64,000 nt of DNA from Halioglobus maricola (GTDB lineage: Bacteria > Pseudomonadota > Gammaproteobacteria > Pseudomonadales > Halieaceae). This document shows positions 17,740 to 25,944 of this stretch, one piece after another (within the stretch, counting starts at the first letter, position 1; each line of letters starts with the position of its first letter). The stretch is taken from assembly GCF_009388985.1 (NCBI RefSeq), contig NZ_CP036422.1:813501-877500 (forward strand), written 5' to 3'. The translations under genes were made by a program, and so were the position numbers. The notes beneath the pieces were generated by a model. The model did no database searches. It was not told the DNA's origin and was given only the letters and a program-made list of their open reading frames with translations.

Positions 17740-20406
17740 TCAGGCTGATTCGTTCAGCTCATCGCGGATAGCCTGTTGTAAGGCCTCGCAGCGCTCGGGG
17801 TCCGTAATGGGTTGTTGCTCGGCGTCGGTGATAAAAAACACGTCCTCCACCCGTTCGCCCAGAGTCTGAATCTTGGCTGCCTGTAGCTCGATGCCGAATT
17901 CCACAAAGATTTTGCCGATACGGGCTAGCAGCCCTGGCCGGTCAGGCGTAGCCACTTCCAGCACCGAGTAGTTTTTGACCTCGTCCACAGACATAACCGT
18001 CTCGGTGGGAATCGAGAAAGATTTTTTCGCCCGGGGGGTGCGTCTGTTTACATCCTGTGCGCTCGCGTCCTGGCTCAGCGCGTTAGTAAGCGCCTCTCGA
18101 ATATCAGTGATGCGGCCAGCGTCTTCAGCTATCGCCTGGCCATCCGAGCCAAGGACAAAAAACGTATCCAGGGTCATGCCGTTATTGGCGTTGTAGATGC
18201 GGGCATCGTGAATGGACAGATCCAGCTGCTCGAGCTGCGCGCAGATGCGTGAGAACAGTGCCGCGGATGAACGCGCGTGGATAAATATCTGGGTGGTGTT
18301 TGCCACGTTGGAATCGACGCTGCTGCGTGCCAGAACCAATGGTGTGCTCATGTCGTGATGCCCGGCGATAGCCTCGGTGTGCCAGGCAATGTCTTCGGCC
18401 TTCTCACGCAGGAAGTAGTCTTCGCCCCGTTCTTGCCATAGGTCTTCGATCTCCTCTACCGTGAATCCGCGGTATTCGAGGGTATCGATCGCGGCATTGC
18501 GGGTCTCGTCGATCCAGTCCTGTTTGTCGACCGGATTTTCCAGACCGCGCCGCAAGGCGCGCTTGGTCTCAGTGAACAGCTGGCGTAGGAGGCTGCCGCG
18601 CCATGCGTTCCAGAGGGTTGGGTTTGTGCCGTTAATGTCTGCCACGGTCAGAGCGAACAGGTAGTTGAGACGATCCTGGTCACCGACGTGCTGGGCAAAT
18701 TGCTGAATAACGTCCGGGTCGGAAATGTCGCGACGCTGGGAAATGGCGGACATGGTGAGGTGGTTTTGCACCAGCCAGACCACCAGGTTGGTGTCGCGTT
18801 TGCTCAGCTTGTGTTGTTCGCAGAATGTCCGCGCATCTACAGCGCCCAGCTCCGAGTGGTCGCCACCGCGGCCCTTGCCGATATCGTGAAACAAGCCGGC
18901 GAGGTAGAGCAGCTCGATCTTGGGCAGGCGCGCGGTCACCCTGCTGGTCACCGGGAAACGGTCCGCGAACTCGGGAATCTGGAACCGGCGCATGTTCTCA
19001 ATCACTTCCAGGGTGTGTGCGTCGACGGTGTAGGTGTGGAAGAGGTCGTGCTGCATCTGCCCGATGATAGTGCCAAACTCTGGGATGTAGCGCCCCAAGA
19101 CACCATAGCGGACCATGCGTTTGAGCTGCCGGGTGAGCTTGTAGGGCGAGCGCAGCAGGTCCATAAACATCTTGTGGTTGATGTCGCTGGCGCGGAAGTT
19201 GTCGTCAATCAGGTCCAGGGAGCGGCGCAGCAGTCGAATTGTAGGCGCGGCGATACCATTGATAGCATCATTGCGGGCACTCAGCAGAAATACTTCCAGA
19301 ATTGCGGACGGGTCTACGGAGAACACGTTGTCGTTGCGCGCTTCAATGTAGCCATTGCGCATCTGGAAGCGGCCATTGAGCTCGAGAATGTCGTGATCGC
19401 CCTCGGCGGTGAGGATGTCCTGGTCGAAGTTCTGGACCAATACTTCATTGAGCATACCCAGAGCTTGCGCCCAGCGATAATAGACCTGCATAAACTGTTC
19501 GACGGCGAGTTTCTCACCGTCTTCAAAACCCCACATTTCGGCCAGCGCGCGCTGGTGATCGAATAGCAGGCGATCTTCTTCGCGCCCGGTGAACATATGC
19601 AGTGCGTAGCGCACCTTCCACATGAATTCTCGCCCCTCCTTGAGGATCTGGATCTCCTCAGGTTCGAGAAACTGTTGCGTACTGAGGCGTTCCAGGGACT
19701 CAATCCCGAAGTGACGCTCGGCGATCCAGCCGATGATCTGTAAATCACGCAGGCCGCCGGGGGAAGACTTTACATTGGGCTCGAGGTTGTACTCCGTGTC
19801 CGCGAATTTGGTGTGGCGATTGCGCTGTTCCTGGAGTTTTGCTCGGAAAAACTCCGGACTGGGCCACATCTGGTCGACCGCAGTGCCGGCCTGAACTTCC
19901 TCCATCAGGCGGGAGGCGCCGCGCAGTACACGGGCTTCCATCAGATTGGTGAGAATGGTGATGTCACCGCGCGCGTTCTCGACGCATTCTTTTACTGTGC
20001 GCACGCTGTGGCCGATATCCAGTCCTATGTCCCACAACAGGGTCAGGAAACCTTCCAGCTGTGTTTCAGCACCCTTGGCGTCGGGGCCCAGCAGAATCAG
20101 GATGTCGACATCGGAGCAGGGGTGCAGTTCGCCGCGCCCATAGCCGCCAACAGCGACCAGGGCGAGATTGTCGTCGGCGTCAATTTTCAGGTCCCAGAGC
20201 TGGCCGAGGAGAGCGTCAACGAATGCGGCGCGTTGCCGGATCAGGGACTCCACCGGGGCGTTTTCCCGAAAACGCTGGTGCAGGTATTCGGTGGCCTGGG
20301 CGATTGTTGCCTTGCAGGCGGCGATCGCGTCGTCGTCCTCGAGGCGCGCGCCCAGGGCGGCGGGGTCAAAAAGTTCTGCGGGTAGCGGGGCCAGGGATTT
20401 GGGCAC
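17740..20406 (-). CDS. glnD: Bifunctional uridylyltransferase/uridylyl-removing enzyme GlnD
   Basis: An 888-aa nitrogen sensor that uridylylates PII (GlnB/GlnK) when glutamine is low and removes UMP when it is high. Domain order: nucleotidyltransferase with GGYGRGELHPCSDVDILIL (about 107-126), GlnD linker, HD phosphohydrolase with HTYTVDAHTL and GLFHDIGKGRGGDHSELGA (about 450-510), then two ACT domains (about 705-785 and 815-888) that bind glutamine. Both catalytic sites look intact. Length is close to E. coli GlnD (890). It lies between map and dapC; map-glnD-dapC is the usual order next to rpsB-tsf. Confidence 0.97.
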   Translation of the reverse strand: MPKSLAPLPAELFDPAALGARLEDDDAIAACKATIAQATEYLHQRFRENAPVESLIRQRAAFVDALLGQLWDLKIDADDNLALVAVGGYGRGELHPCSDVDILILLGPDAKGAETQLEGFLTLLWDIGLDIGHSVRTVKECVENARGDITILTNLMEARVLRGASRLMEEVQAGTAVDQMWPSPEFFRAKLQEQRNRHTKFADTEYNLEPNVKSSPGGLRDLQIIGWIAERHFGIESLERLSTQQFLEPEEIQILKEGREFMWKVRYALHMFTGREEDRLLFDHQRALAEMWGFEDGEKLAVEQFMQVYYRWAQALGMLNEVLVQNFDQDILTAEGDHDILELNGRFQMRNGYIEARNDNVFSVDPSAILEVFLLSARNDAINGIAAPTIRLLRRSLDLIDDNFRASDINHKMFMDLLRSPYKLTRQLKRMVRYGVLGRYIPEFGTIIGQMQHDLFHTYTVDAHTLEVIENMRRFQIPEFADRFPVTSRVTARLPKIELLYLAGLFHDIGKGRGGDHSELGAVDARTFCEQHKLSKRDTNLVVWLVQNHLTMSAISQRRDISDPDVIQQFAQHVGDQDRLNYLFALTVADINGTNPTLWNAWRGSLLRQLFTETKRALRRGLENPVDKQDWIDETRNAAIDTLEYRGFTVEEIEDLWQERGEDYFLREKAEDIAWHTEAIAGHHDMSTPLVLARSSVDSNVANTTQIFIHARSSAALFSRICAQLEQLDLSIHDARIYNANNGMTLDTFFVLGSDGQAIAEDAGRITDIREALTNALSQDASAQDVNRRTPRAKKSFSIPTETVMSVDEVKNYSVLEVATPDRPGLLARIGKIFVEFGIELQAAKIQTLGERVEDVFFITDAEQQPITDPERCEALQQAIRDELNESA

Positions 20407-20414
20407 TGTGATCC

Positions 20415-21185
20415 TTAGAGGTTTTCATTGCTGCGGCGGGTGAAAATCTCGCAACCGTCGGCGGTGACGCCAAGGGTGTGCTCCCACTGGGCCGAGAGAC
20501 GACCGTCTTTTGTGGTGACGGTCCAGCCATCTTTCTGGTTAAGGCGGGTTTGGCGCTTGCCGGCATTGATCATCGGTTCGATGGTGAAGGTCATGCCCTC
20601 TTCGAGGGTTAGACCTGCGCCTTTGCGGCCATAATGCAGCACCTGAGGGTCTTCGTGAAAGACTTTGCCGATGCCGTGGCCGCAGTATTCGCGCACAACA
20701 GAGTAGTAGTTCTTCTCAGCATGGGCCTGGATAACAGCGCCGATATCGCCAAGGGTGGTGCCGGGGCGCACGATGTCTAGCGCCTTGTACAGGCACTCCT
20801 GGGTGACCTGGATAAGGCGGCTCGCGTGCTGTGCAACATCACCCACTTCTACCATGATGCTGGTGTCGCCGTGGTATTCATCCTTGATGACGGTGACGTC
20901 GATATTGACGATATCGCCATTCTTCAGCTTCTTGGAGTCAGACGGGATGCCATGGCAAACCACATCGTTGACCGAAGTGCAGATAGATTTCGGGAAGCCG
21001 TGGTAATTGAGCGGCGCTGGGATCGCGCCCGCGGCCAGAATATAGTCGTGGCAGATGCGATCCAGCTCACCGGTGGTGATGCCTACCTGTACATGCGGCT
21101 GGATCATTTCCAGCACTTCGGCCGCCAGAGCGCCGGCGGCGCGCATTTTTTCCAGCTCGGCCGCAGTCTTGATGCTTACGGTCAT
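20415..21185 (-). CDS. map: Methionine aminopeptidase, type I
   Basis: A 256-aa metalloprotease that removes the initiator Met from nascent proteins. The start ATG at 21185 (MTVSIKTAAELEKMRAAG) fits the family; a longer in-frame reading to 21287 adds an unrelated N-terminus. Metal ligands are visible in NIDVTVIKDEYHGDTS (two Asp), HGIGKVFHEDPQVLHY (His), FTIEPMIN (Glu) and QWEHTLGVT (Glu). It is divergent from rpsB, the conserved map/rpsB arrangement, and 8 bp before glnD. Confidence 0.97.
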   Translation of the reverse strand: MTVSIKTAAELEKMRAAGALAAEVLEMIQPHVQVGITTGELDRICHDYILAAGAIPAPLNYHGFPKSICTSVNDVVCHGIPSDSKKLKNGDIVNIDVTVIKDEYHGDTSIMVEVGDVAQHASRLIQVTQECLYKALDIVRPGTTLGDIGAVIQAHAEKNYYSVVREYCGHGIGKVFHEDPQVLHYGRKGAGLTLEEGMTFTIEPMINAGKRQTRLNQKDGWTVTTKDGRLSAQWEHTLGVTADGCEIFTRRSNENL

Positions 21186-21313
21186 TTCCAACCCATTGAA
21201 ATATATGAAAAATATTGTTCCGGCGAACGCATTGCGATTGCCGGAGGAGGCACATTCTACATGAATCGACCCCGCAAAAGGTAACACCCAATGAATTTGG
21301 GGGTATTTAGCGC

Positions 21314-21342
21314 TTTATCCGCCCACCCCGCTGTGGTATAAA
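21314..21342 (+). promoter_or_regulatory. Candidate sigma-70 promoter of rpsB-tsf
   Basis: A good -10 hexamer TATAAA lies at 21337-21342 and a weak -35 TTTATC at 21314-21319, spaced 17 bp. It predicts a leader of roughly 150 nt before rpsB, which would include the hairpin at 21411-21475. Confidence 0.55.
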
Positions 21343-21410
21343 GCGCGCCTCATTTCTCCGGTGCGACCAGATTTTGGCCGTGCCTGGAGTGGTGAGAACA
21401 CAATGACACA

Positions 21411-21475
21411 CACATATCGGCACCTGTTCCAGGGTGCTCCCGGCGCGAGCGGGGAGTTTGGAACCGGGATATGTG
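21411..21475 (+). promoter_or_regulatory. Structured rpsB mRNA leader (possible S2 autoregulatory element)
   Basis: Three nested pairings form one long interrupted hairpin: CACATATC 21411-21418 with GATATGTG 21468-21475; GTTCCA 21426-21431 with TGGAAC 21459-21464; CTCCC 21437-21441 with GGGAG 21452-21456. It ends 30 nt before the rpsB ATG and is followed by GGAGGCCTAACCC. S2 is known to repress rpsB-tsf through the leader in E. coli; that this hairpin is the S2 site here is inference. Confidence 0.6.
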
Positions 21476-21505
21476 GAGGCCTAACCCAATACAAAGGTAT
21501 TTATT

Positions 21506-22318
21506 ATGTCGCAAGTAAGCATGCGCGACCTGCTGCAGGCAGGCGCTCACTTTGGTCACCAGACCCGTTACTGGAATCCTAAGATGGACCAGTACATCTT
21601 TGGTGCCCGCAACAAGATTCACATCATTAACCTCGAGCACACCGTTCCGGCTTTTAACGAAGCCCTGACTCTGGTGAAAAACCTCGCTGGGAACAAAAAC
21701 AAGATCCTGTTCGTTGGCACCAAGCGCGCTGCCGGCAAGATCATGAAAGAGCAGGCGTCACGCGCCGGAATGCCCTACGTCAGCCACCGCTGGCTGGGTG
21801 GGATGCTCACCAACTACAAAACAATCCGTGCTTCCATCAAGCGCCTGCGTGACCTCGAAGCCCAGCAGGGCGACGGCACGTTCGACCGCCTGACCAAGAA
21901 AGAAGCCCTGATGCGCACCCGCGATATGGAGAAGCTTGAGCGCTCCATCGGTGGTATCAAAGACATGGGCGGCCTGCCCGACGCACTGTTTGTTATCGAC
22001 GTTGATCACGAGCGTATCGCGATCACTGAAGCCAACAAACTGGGCATCCCCGTTATCGGCATTGTGGACACTAACTCCAATCCCGATGGCGTTGACTACG
22101 TGATCCCCGGCAACGACGATGCGATCCGCGCGATCAAGTTGTACGTCACTGCTGTAGCGGACGCGTGTCTGCTGGGCAAGGCAGAGTCTGGCGAAGCGAT
22201 TCCCAATAAGGATGAGTTCGTCGAAGAAGCTGCCGCTGCTGTAGAAGCGCCAGCAGCTGCCGAAGCTCCCGCAGCCGCGGAAGCGCCTGCCGAAGTGGCA
22301 GAAACTGCCGCTGAGTAA
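21506..22318 (+). CDS. rpsB: 30S ribosomal protein S2
   Basis: A 270-aa ribosomal protein at the head/body junction of the small subunit. [20 protein letters not shown] is the family start, with [20 protein letters not shown] and [13 protein letters not shown] following. The last ~35 residues are a low-complexity Ala/Glu/Pro tail with a repeated [13 protein letters not shown] unit, longer than in E. coli S2. The first gene of rpsB-tsf, its expression is likely controlled through the structured leader upstream and by an attenuator-like hairpin downstream. Confidence 0.98.
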   Translation: MSQVSMRDLLQAGAHFGHQTRYWNPKMDQYIFGARNKIHIINLEHTVPAFNEALTLVKNLAGNKNKILFVGTKRAAGKIMKEQASRAGMPYVSHRWLGGMLTNYKTIRASIKRLRDLEAQQGDGTFDRLTKKEALMRTRDMEKLERSIGGIKDMGGLPDALFVIDVDHERIAITEANKLGIPVIGIVDTNSNPDGVDYVIPGNDDAIRAIKLYVTAVADACLLGKAESGEAIPNKDEFVEEAAAAVEAPAAAEAPAAAEAPAEVAETAAE

Positions 22319-22327
22319 GTGATAAAA

Positions 22328-22356
22328 CCCGGCGCTACAGTAACTGTAACGCCGGG
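22328..22356 (+). other. Hairpin after rpsB (first of two)
   Basis: CCCGGCG at 22328-22334 pairs with CGCCGGG at 22350-22356 with a 15-nt loop that can itself fold (ACAGTAACTGT). No U-run follows. It starts 9 nt after the rpsB stop and may pause or protect the transcript ahead of the terminator-like hairpin. Confidence 0.5.
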
Positions 22357-22369
22357 AACCTAGAATTGC

Positions 22370-22400
22370 CCCCGGCGCATCGCTGCCGGGGTTTTTATTT
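22370..22400 (+). terminator. Intrinsic terminator/attenuator between rpsB and tsf
   Basis: CCCCGGC at 22370-22376 pairs with GCCGGGG at 22385-22391 and is followed by TTTTTATTTT, a canonical rho-independent terminator, only 40 bp before tsf. Partial termination here would lower tsf relative to rpsB transcripts, as described for E. coli rpsB-tsf. Confidence 0.8.
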
Positions 22401-22439
22401 TCAGATCCGATCACCCGGGATTGCATAGGAGGACAACTA

Positions 22440-23297
22440 ATGTCAGCAAAACTGGTTAAAGAACTGCGTGAACGCACTGGCCTGGGCCTGCTGGAGTGCA
22501 AAAAAGCGCTCGCGGCTGCCGACGGTGACGTCGACAAGGCAATTGAAGAAATGCGTAAGTCCAGCGGCATGAAAGCAGCCAAGAAAGCTGGCCGTACCGC
22601 TGCAGACGGTGTTGTAGTCACTCGTCTGGCTGAAGACGGTAGCTACGGCCTGCTGCTTGAAGTGAACTCCGAAACCGACTTTGTCGCTCGTGATGACAAC
22701 TTCCTTGGTTTCGTAAACAGCGTTGCTGACGCAGCATTTGCTGCCAAGCAGACAGACGTCGCTGCCCTGATGGCGGGCGATCTGGAAAGCGCTCGTGAAG
22801 CACTGGTCCAGAAAATCGGTGAGAATATCGGTGTTCGTCGCATAGAGCTGGTAACCGCTGACGCTGGCGTTATCGGCTCCTATGTTCACGGCAACAGCCG
22901 CATCGCGGTTCTGGTTGAGCTGAAAGGCGGTGACCAGGACCTGGCCAAAGACGTGGCCATGCATGTCGCTGCAGTTAACCCCCAGGTTGTATCCCCATCG
23001 GATATGCCCGAAGAGTTGGTTGCCAAAGAGAAAGAAATCTACACCGCCCAGGCTGCGGAATCTGGCAAGCCGCCCGAAATCATCGAGAAGATGATCGGTG
23101 GACGTGTGAAGAAGTTCCTGGCCGAAAACTCGCTGGTGGAACAGGCTTTTGTTAAGGACCCAGACGTAACAGTAGGCAAGCTGGTCTCGGCTGCTGGCGC
23201 TGAGGTTGCTTCCTTTGTCCGCTTTGAAGTGGGCGAAGGCATCGAAGTCGAGAAAATTGACTTCGCTGACGAGGTTGCCGCCCAGCTTAACGGCTAA
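22440..23297 (+). CDS. tsf: Elongation factor Ts
   Basis: A 285-aa guanine nucleotide exchange factor for EF-Tu. The N-terminal UBA-like domain [20 protein letters not shown] is diagnostic, and the core contains the TDFVARDD segment that displaces the EF-Tu Mg2+ and [22 protein letters not shown] at 22427-22432 is a strong ribosome binding site. Length matches E. coli EF-Ts (283). Unusually, pyrH-frr does not follow; a terminator and an unrelated gene do. Confidence 0.98.
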   Translation: MSAKLVKELRERTGLGLLECKKALAAADGDVDKAIEEMRKSSGMKAAKKAGRTAADGVVVTRLAEDGSYGLLLEVNSETDFVARDDNFLGFVNSVADAAFAAKQTDVAALMAGDLESAREALVQKIGENIGVRRIELVTADAGVIGSYVHGNSRIAVLVELKGGDQDLAKDVAMHVAAVNPQVVSPSDMPEELVAKEKEIYTAQAAESGKPPEIIEKMIGGRVKKFLAENSLVEQAFVKDPDVTVGKLVSAAGAEVASFVRFEVGEGIEVEKIDFADEVAAQLNG

Positions 23298-23320
23298 GCG
23301 AATAACCACCGCGTGGTTGG

Positions 23321-23350
23321 AAAAGGGAGCTTCGGCTCCCTTTTCTTTTT
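23321..23350 (+). terminator. Intrinsic terminator after tsf
   Basis: AAAAGGGAGC at 23321-23330 and GCTCCCTTTT at 23335-23344 form a 10-bp stem capped by a stable TTCG tetraloop, followed by CTTTTTT. It ends the rpsB-tsf unit 24 bp after the stop codon. Confidence 0.9.
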
Positions 23351-23376
23351 TCTGGACCTGCCAAATCTTGCGGAAT

Positions 23377-23407
23377 TTGTTTCGCCGCTCCGGGTCATAT
23401 GTATAAT
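23377..23407 (+). promoter_or_regulatory. Candidate sigma-70 promoter of the coiled-coil membrane protein gene
   Basis: A consensus TATAAT -10 lies at 23402-23407, with TTGTTT at 23377-23382 as a possible -35 (19-bp spacer, longer than ideal). It is the only promoter-like site between the tsf terminator and the ATG at 23439. Confidence 0.6.
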
Positions 23408-23438
23408 CTGCAAAAATATACGACGTGTTAGTGCCCTG

Positions 23439-24239
23439 ATGTCCAGAGACGATATAGACCATATTCCCTCCATTGTTCCTTCACGCGACAGCGATCAGAC
23501 CGTGGTGCGTCCGACACCCGGTGTAACTCGCGGTGGTTCTTCTGGCGGTGGCAGCAGGGGAGGCGGTAGCAAAGGTGGTGGCAAGAAGGGCGGCAAGGCG
23601 CCTGCCCAATCTGGCGGTGGCGGTCTTCTTGGCAAACTGGTGGCTTTAGTGGCGCTGGTAGTCGCGGCGGTCGCTTGCGCCTGGGCCTGGCAGTTGCAAG
23701 AGCAGTTGCGTCAGGCGGAATACGCCGTGGCGGGCCACGAAACCCGGATATCCGACCTTGAAGCCAGACTGTCCGATACCGACGAGGGCATGAGCCAGAA
23801 TGCCGCAGCACAGGCGGTCAAGCTGCGCGAGCTCGATACCGAGGTGCGCAAGCTCTGGGACAACGTCTGGAAGAAATCCAAAGAGCGTCTGGGTAAGCTG
23901 GAAGCCACGACCAAGCAGCAGACCAGCAAAATTGCCGCTAATGAAAAGGCGATCTCCTCAACATCGTCCAAGGTCAATAGTGCGACGGCTGATCTGGCCA
24001 AGCTGAAGACCGTTTCGGGCGATTTGAGTCGCCTGATGAGCAGTGCCAAGTCGAACCAGGCAGACGTGGAGCGAGTGGCCGACACTCTCAACCGTATCAA
24101 TTTGGACATGGCCAAGCTGAACCGTCAGGTGGCTGCCAACGAGGAGGCTGTGCGAGCGACAGATGCCTTCCGCCGTCAGGTGAATGCCTCCATCGCCGAG
24201 CTTGAAAGCTCCATTCGGATTCTTCAAGCCGCACCTTAG
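23439..24239 (+). CDS. Inner-membrane coiled-coil protein of unknown function
   Basis: I do not recognise a named family. The 266-aa product has a polar N-terminus (1-30), a Gly/Ser/Lys-rich linker (about 31-60, repeated GGGS/GGGK units), one membrane helix LVALVALVVAAVACAWAW (about 66-83) and then a periplasmic region predicted as a long coiled coil with heptad-like Leu/Ile/Val spacing to the end. The topology is therefore N-in, C-out. ATG 23439 was chosen over a longer reading from 23313 that would cross the tsf terminator and the promoter. It is transcribed alone, followed by 171 bp before the fumarase gene. A cell-envelope or division scaffold is possible but not supported by more than architecture. 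Confidence 0.75.
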   Translation: MSRDDIDHIPSIVPSRDSDQTVVRPTPGVTRGGSSGGGSRGGGSKGGGKKGGKAPAQSGGGGLLGKLVALVALVVAAVACAWAWQLQEQLRQAEYAVAGHETRISDLEARLSDTDEGMSQNAAAQAVKLRELDTEVRKLWDNVWKKSKERLGKLEATTKQQTSKIAANEKAISSTSSKVNSATADLAKLKTVSGDLSRLMSSAKSNQADVERVADTLNRINLDMAKLNRQVAANEEAVRATDAFRRQVNASIAELESSIRILQAAP

Positions 24240-24410
24240 GGGGCGGCTTCGCTCGGCTTGTCCACTCCCCGGTTGGGATAAGGATTGCTGAACGGACGCA
24301 AGTTCCTTTCGGCTAGCCCCATGTGACTACAAAGGGAGGGCTTCATAGGCCCTTCGATCGGTGTACAATGACGCCGCCCGAAACAACCTCCATACCGAAG
24401 GACTCCCGCC

Positions 24411-25934
24411 ATGACCGTGATTCGTCAGGACGATTTCATCGACAGCGTTGCCGATGCGCTCCAGTTTATTTCCTACTACCACCCCAAGGACTTCATCGAC
24501 GCAGTGCATGAGGCGTGGCAGAAGGAGCAGAATCCGGCCGCCAAGGACGCCATGGCGCAGATTCTGATCAACTCCCGTATGTGCGCCGAGGGCAAACGTC
24601 CGATCTGTCAGGACACTGGCATCGTGACCGTGTTTCTGAAGATCGGTATGAATGTGCAGTGGGATGCCGAAATGTCTGTGGCCGATATGGTCAATGAAGG
24701 GGTTCGCCGGGCTTACCTGCATCCGGACAACGTGCTGCGCGCGTCTATTCTCGAAGACCCTGCTGGCGCTCGCAAGAACACCAAGGACAACACTCCTGCC
24801 GTGATTCACATGGAAGTCATCGAAGGTGACACGGTGGATGTTCAGGTAGCTGCCAAGGGCGGCGGTTCCGAGAATAAATCCAAGATGGCCATGCTCAATC
24901 CCTCTGACTCCATCGTCGACTGGGTAGTGAAGACTGTACCTACCATGGGCGCGGGATGGTGTCCGCCCGGGATGCTGGGTATCGGCATTGGCGGTACCGC
25001 TGAGAAAGCGGCCGTGATGGCCAAGGAGTCCCTCATGGAGTCCATCGATATTCACGAATTGCGCGAGCGGGGTCCCTCCAACCGGGCCGAGGAGCTGCGC
25101 CTCGAAATCATGGAGAAGGTGAACAAGCTGGGCATTGGTGCCCAGGGTCTTGGCGGTCTTACCACCGTCATGGATGTGAAGATCAAGGACTACCCGACCC
25201 ATGCGGCGTCCCTGCCCGTATGTATGATTCCCAATTGTGCCGCCACTCGCCACGCCCACTTCGAACTGGATGGATCGGGACCTGCGCTGCAGGCCGCCCC
25301 CAACCTGGATGACTGGCCGGTCGTGGCCCAGGAAACGGGCGATAACGTGCACAAGATAAATCTCGATACTGTCACTCGTGAAGAGGCCAGCAAGTGGCAG
25401 CCGGGCGACGTGCTGTTGCTGTCCGGCAAAATGTTCACCGGCCGGGATGCTGCGCACAAGAAGATGAGGGAGCTAATCGAATCAGGCGAGGGTTTGCCCC
25501 CCGAGGTGGACCTCAAAGGTCGCTTCATCTACTACGTGGGGCCGGTCGATCCGGTCCGGGACGAAGTGGTTGGCCCCGCAGGCCCCACCACATCGACACG
25601 CATGGACAAGTTTACTGACTACGTCCTCGAGCACACGGGTCTGCTGGGCATGATCGGCAAAGCCGAGCGCGGTCCCACTGGCGTTGAGGCGATCAAGAAG
25701 CACAAAGCGGTGTACCTCATGGCTGTAGGCGGTGCCGCTTACCTCGTGTCCAAGGCGATCACATCGGCCAAGGTCGTGGCCTTCCCTGAGCTGGGAATGG
25801 AAGCGATTTACGAATTCGAAGTAAAGGATATGCCGGTGAGTGTGGCTGTTGATATGGAAGGGACATCGGTGCATGAAGTAGGCCCGAAGATCTGGCAGGC
25901 AAAGATCGAGGAAGAAGCGATCGAAGTGATTTAG
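24411..25934 (+). CDS. fumA: Class I fumarate hydratase (iron-sulfur, fused subunits)
   Basis: A 507-aa single-chain [4Fe-4S] fumarase converting fumarate to L-malate in the TCA cycle. The alpha part (1-280) holds cluster cysteines in ICQDTGIVTVFLKIG and IPNCAATRHAHFELDG, with GAGWCPPGMLGIGIGGT between; the beta part (about 320-507) has the substrate-binding GPTTSTRMDKFTDYVLEHTG. All three cluster cysteines are seen. This fused form corresponds to E. coli FumA/FumB. A TACAAT -10-like hexamer at 24363-24368 lies 43 bp before the start. The oxygen-sensitive class I enzyme suggests a partner class II FumC elsewhere, which is not visible here. Confidence 0.95.
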   Translation: MTVIRQDDFIDSVADALQFISYYHPKDFIDAVHEAWQKEQNPAAKDAMAQILINSRMCAEGKRPICQDTGIVTVFLKIGMNVQWDAEMSVADMVNEGVRRAYLHPDNVLRASILEDPAGARKNTKDNTPAVIHMEVIEGDTVDVQVAAKGGGSENKSKMAMLNPSDSIVDWVVKTVPTMGAGWCPPGMLGIGIGGTAEKAAVMAKESLMESIDIHELRERGPSNRAEELRLEIMEKVNKLGIGAQGLGGLTTVMDVKIKDYPTHAASLPVCMIPNCAATRHAHFELDGSGPALQAAPNLDDWPVVAQETGDNVHKINLDTVTREEASKWQPGDVLLLSGKMFTGRDAAHKKMRELIESGEGLPPEVDLKGRFIYYVGPVDPVRDEVVGPAGPTTSTRMDKFTDYVLEHTGLLGMIGKAERGPTGVEAIKKHKAVYLMAVGGAAYLVSKAITSAKVVAFPELGMEAIYEFEVKDMPVSVAVDMEGTSVHEVGPKIWQAKIEEEAIEVI

Positions 25935-25944
25935 GCGCCTCTCT

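Noticed and set aside
18688..19566. 292-codon plus-strand frame opposite glnD
   Set aside because: Shadow of glnD, with no recognisable family.
22443..23462. 339-codon minus-strand frame opposite tsf
   Set aside because: Runs through the tsf terminator and the next promoter; antisense to tsf.
24327..25457. 376-codon minus-strand frame opposite the fumarase
   Set aside because: Antisense to a highly conserved gene; low-complexity His/Gly composition.
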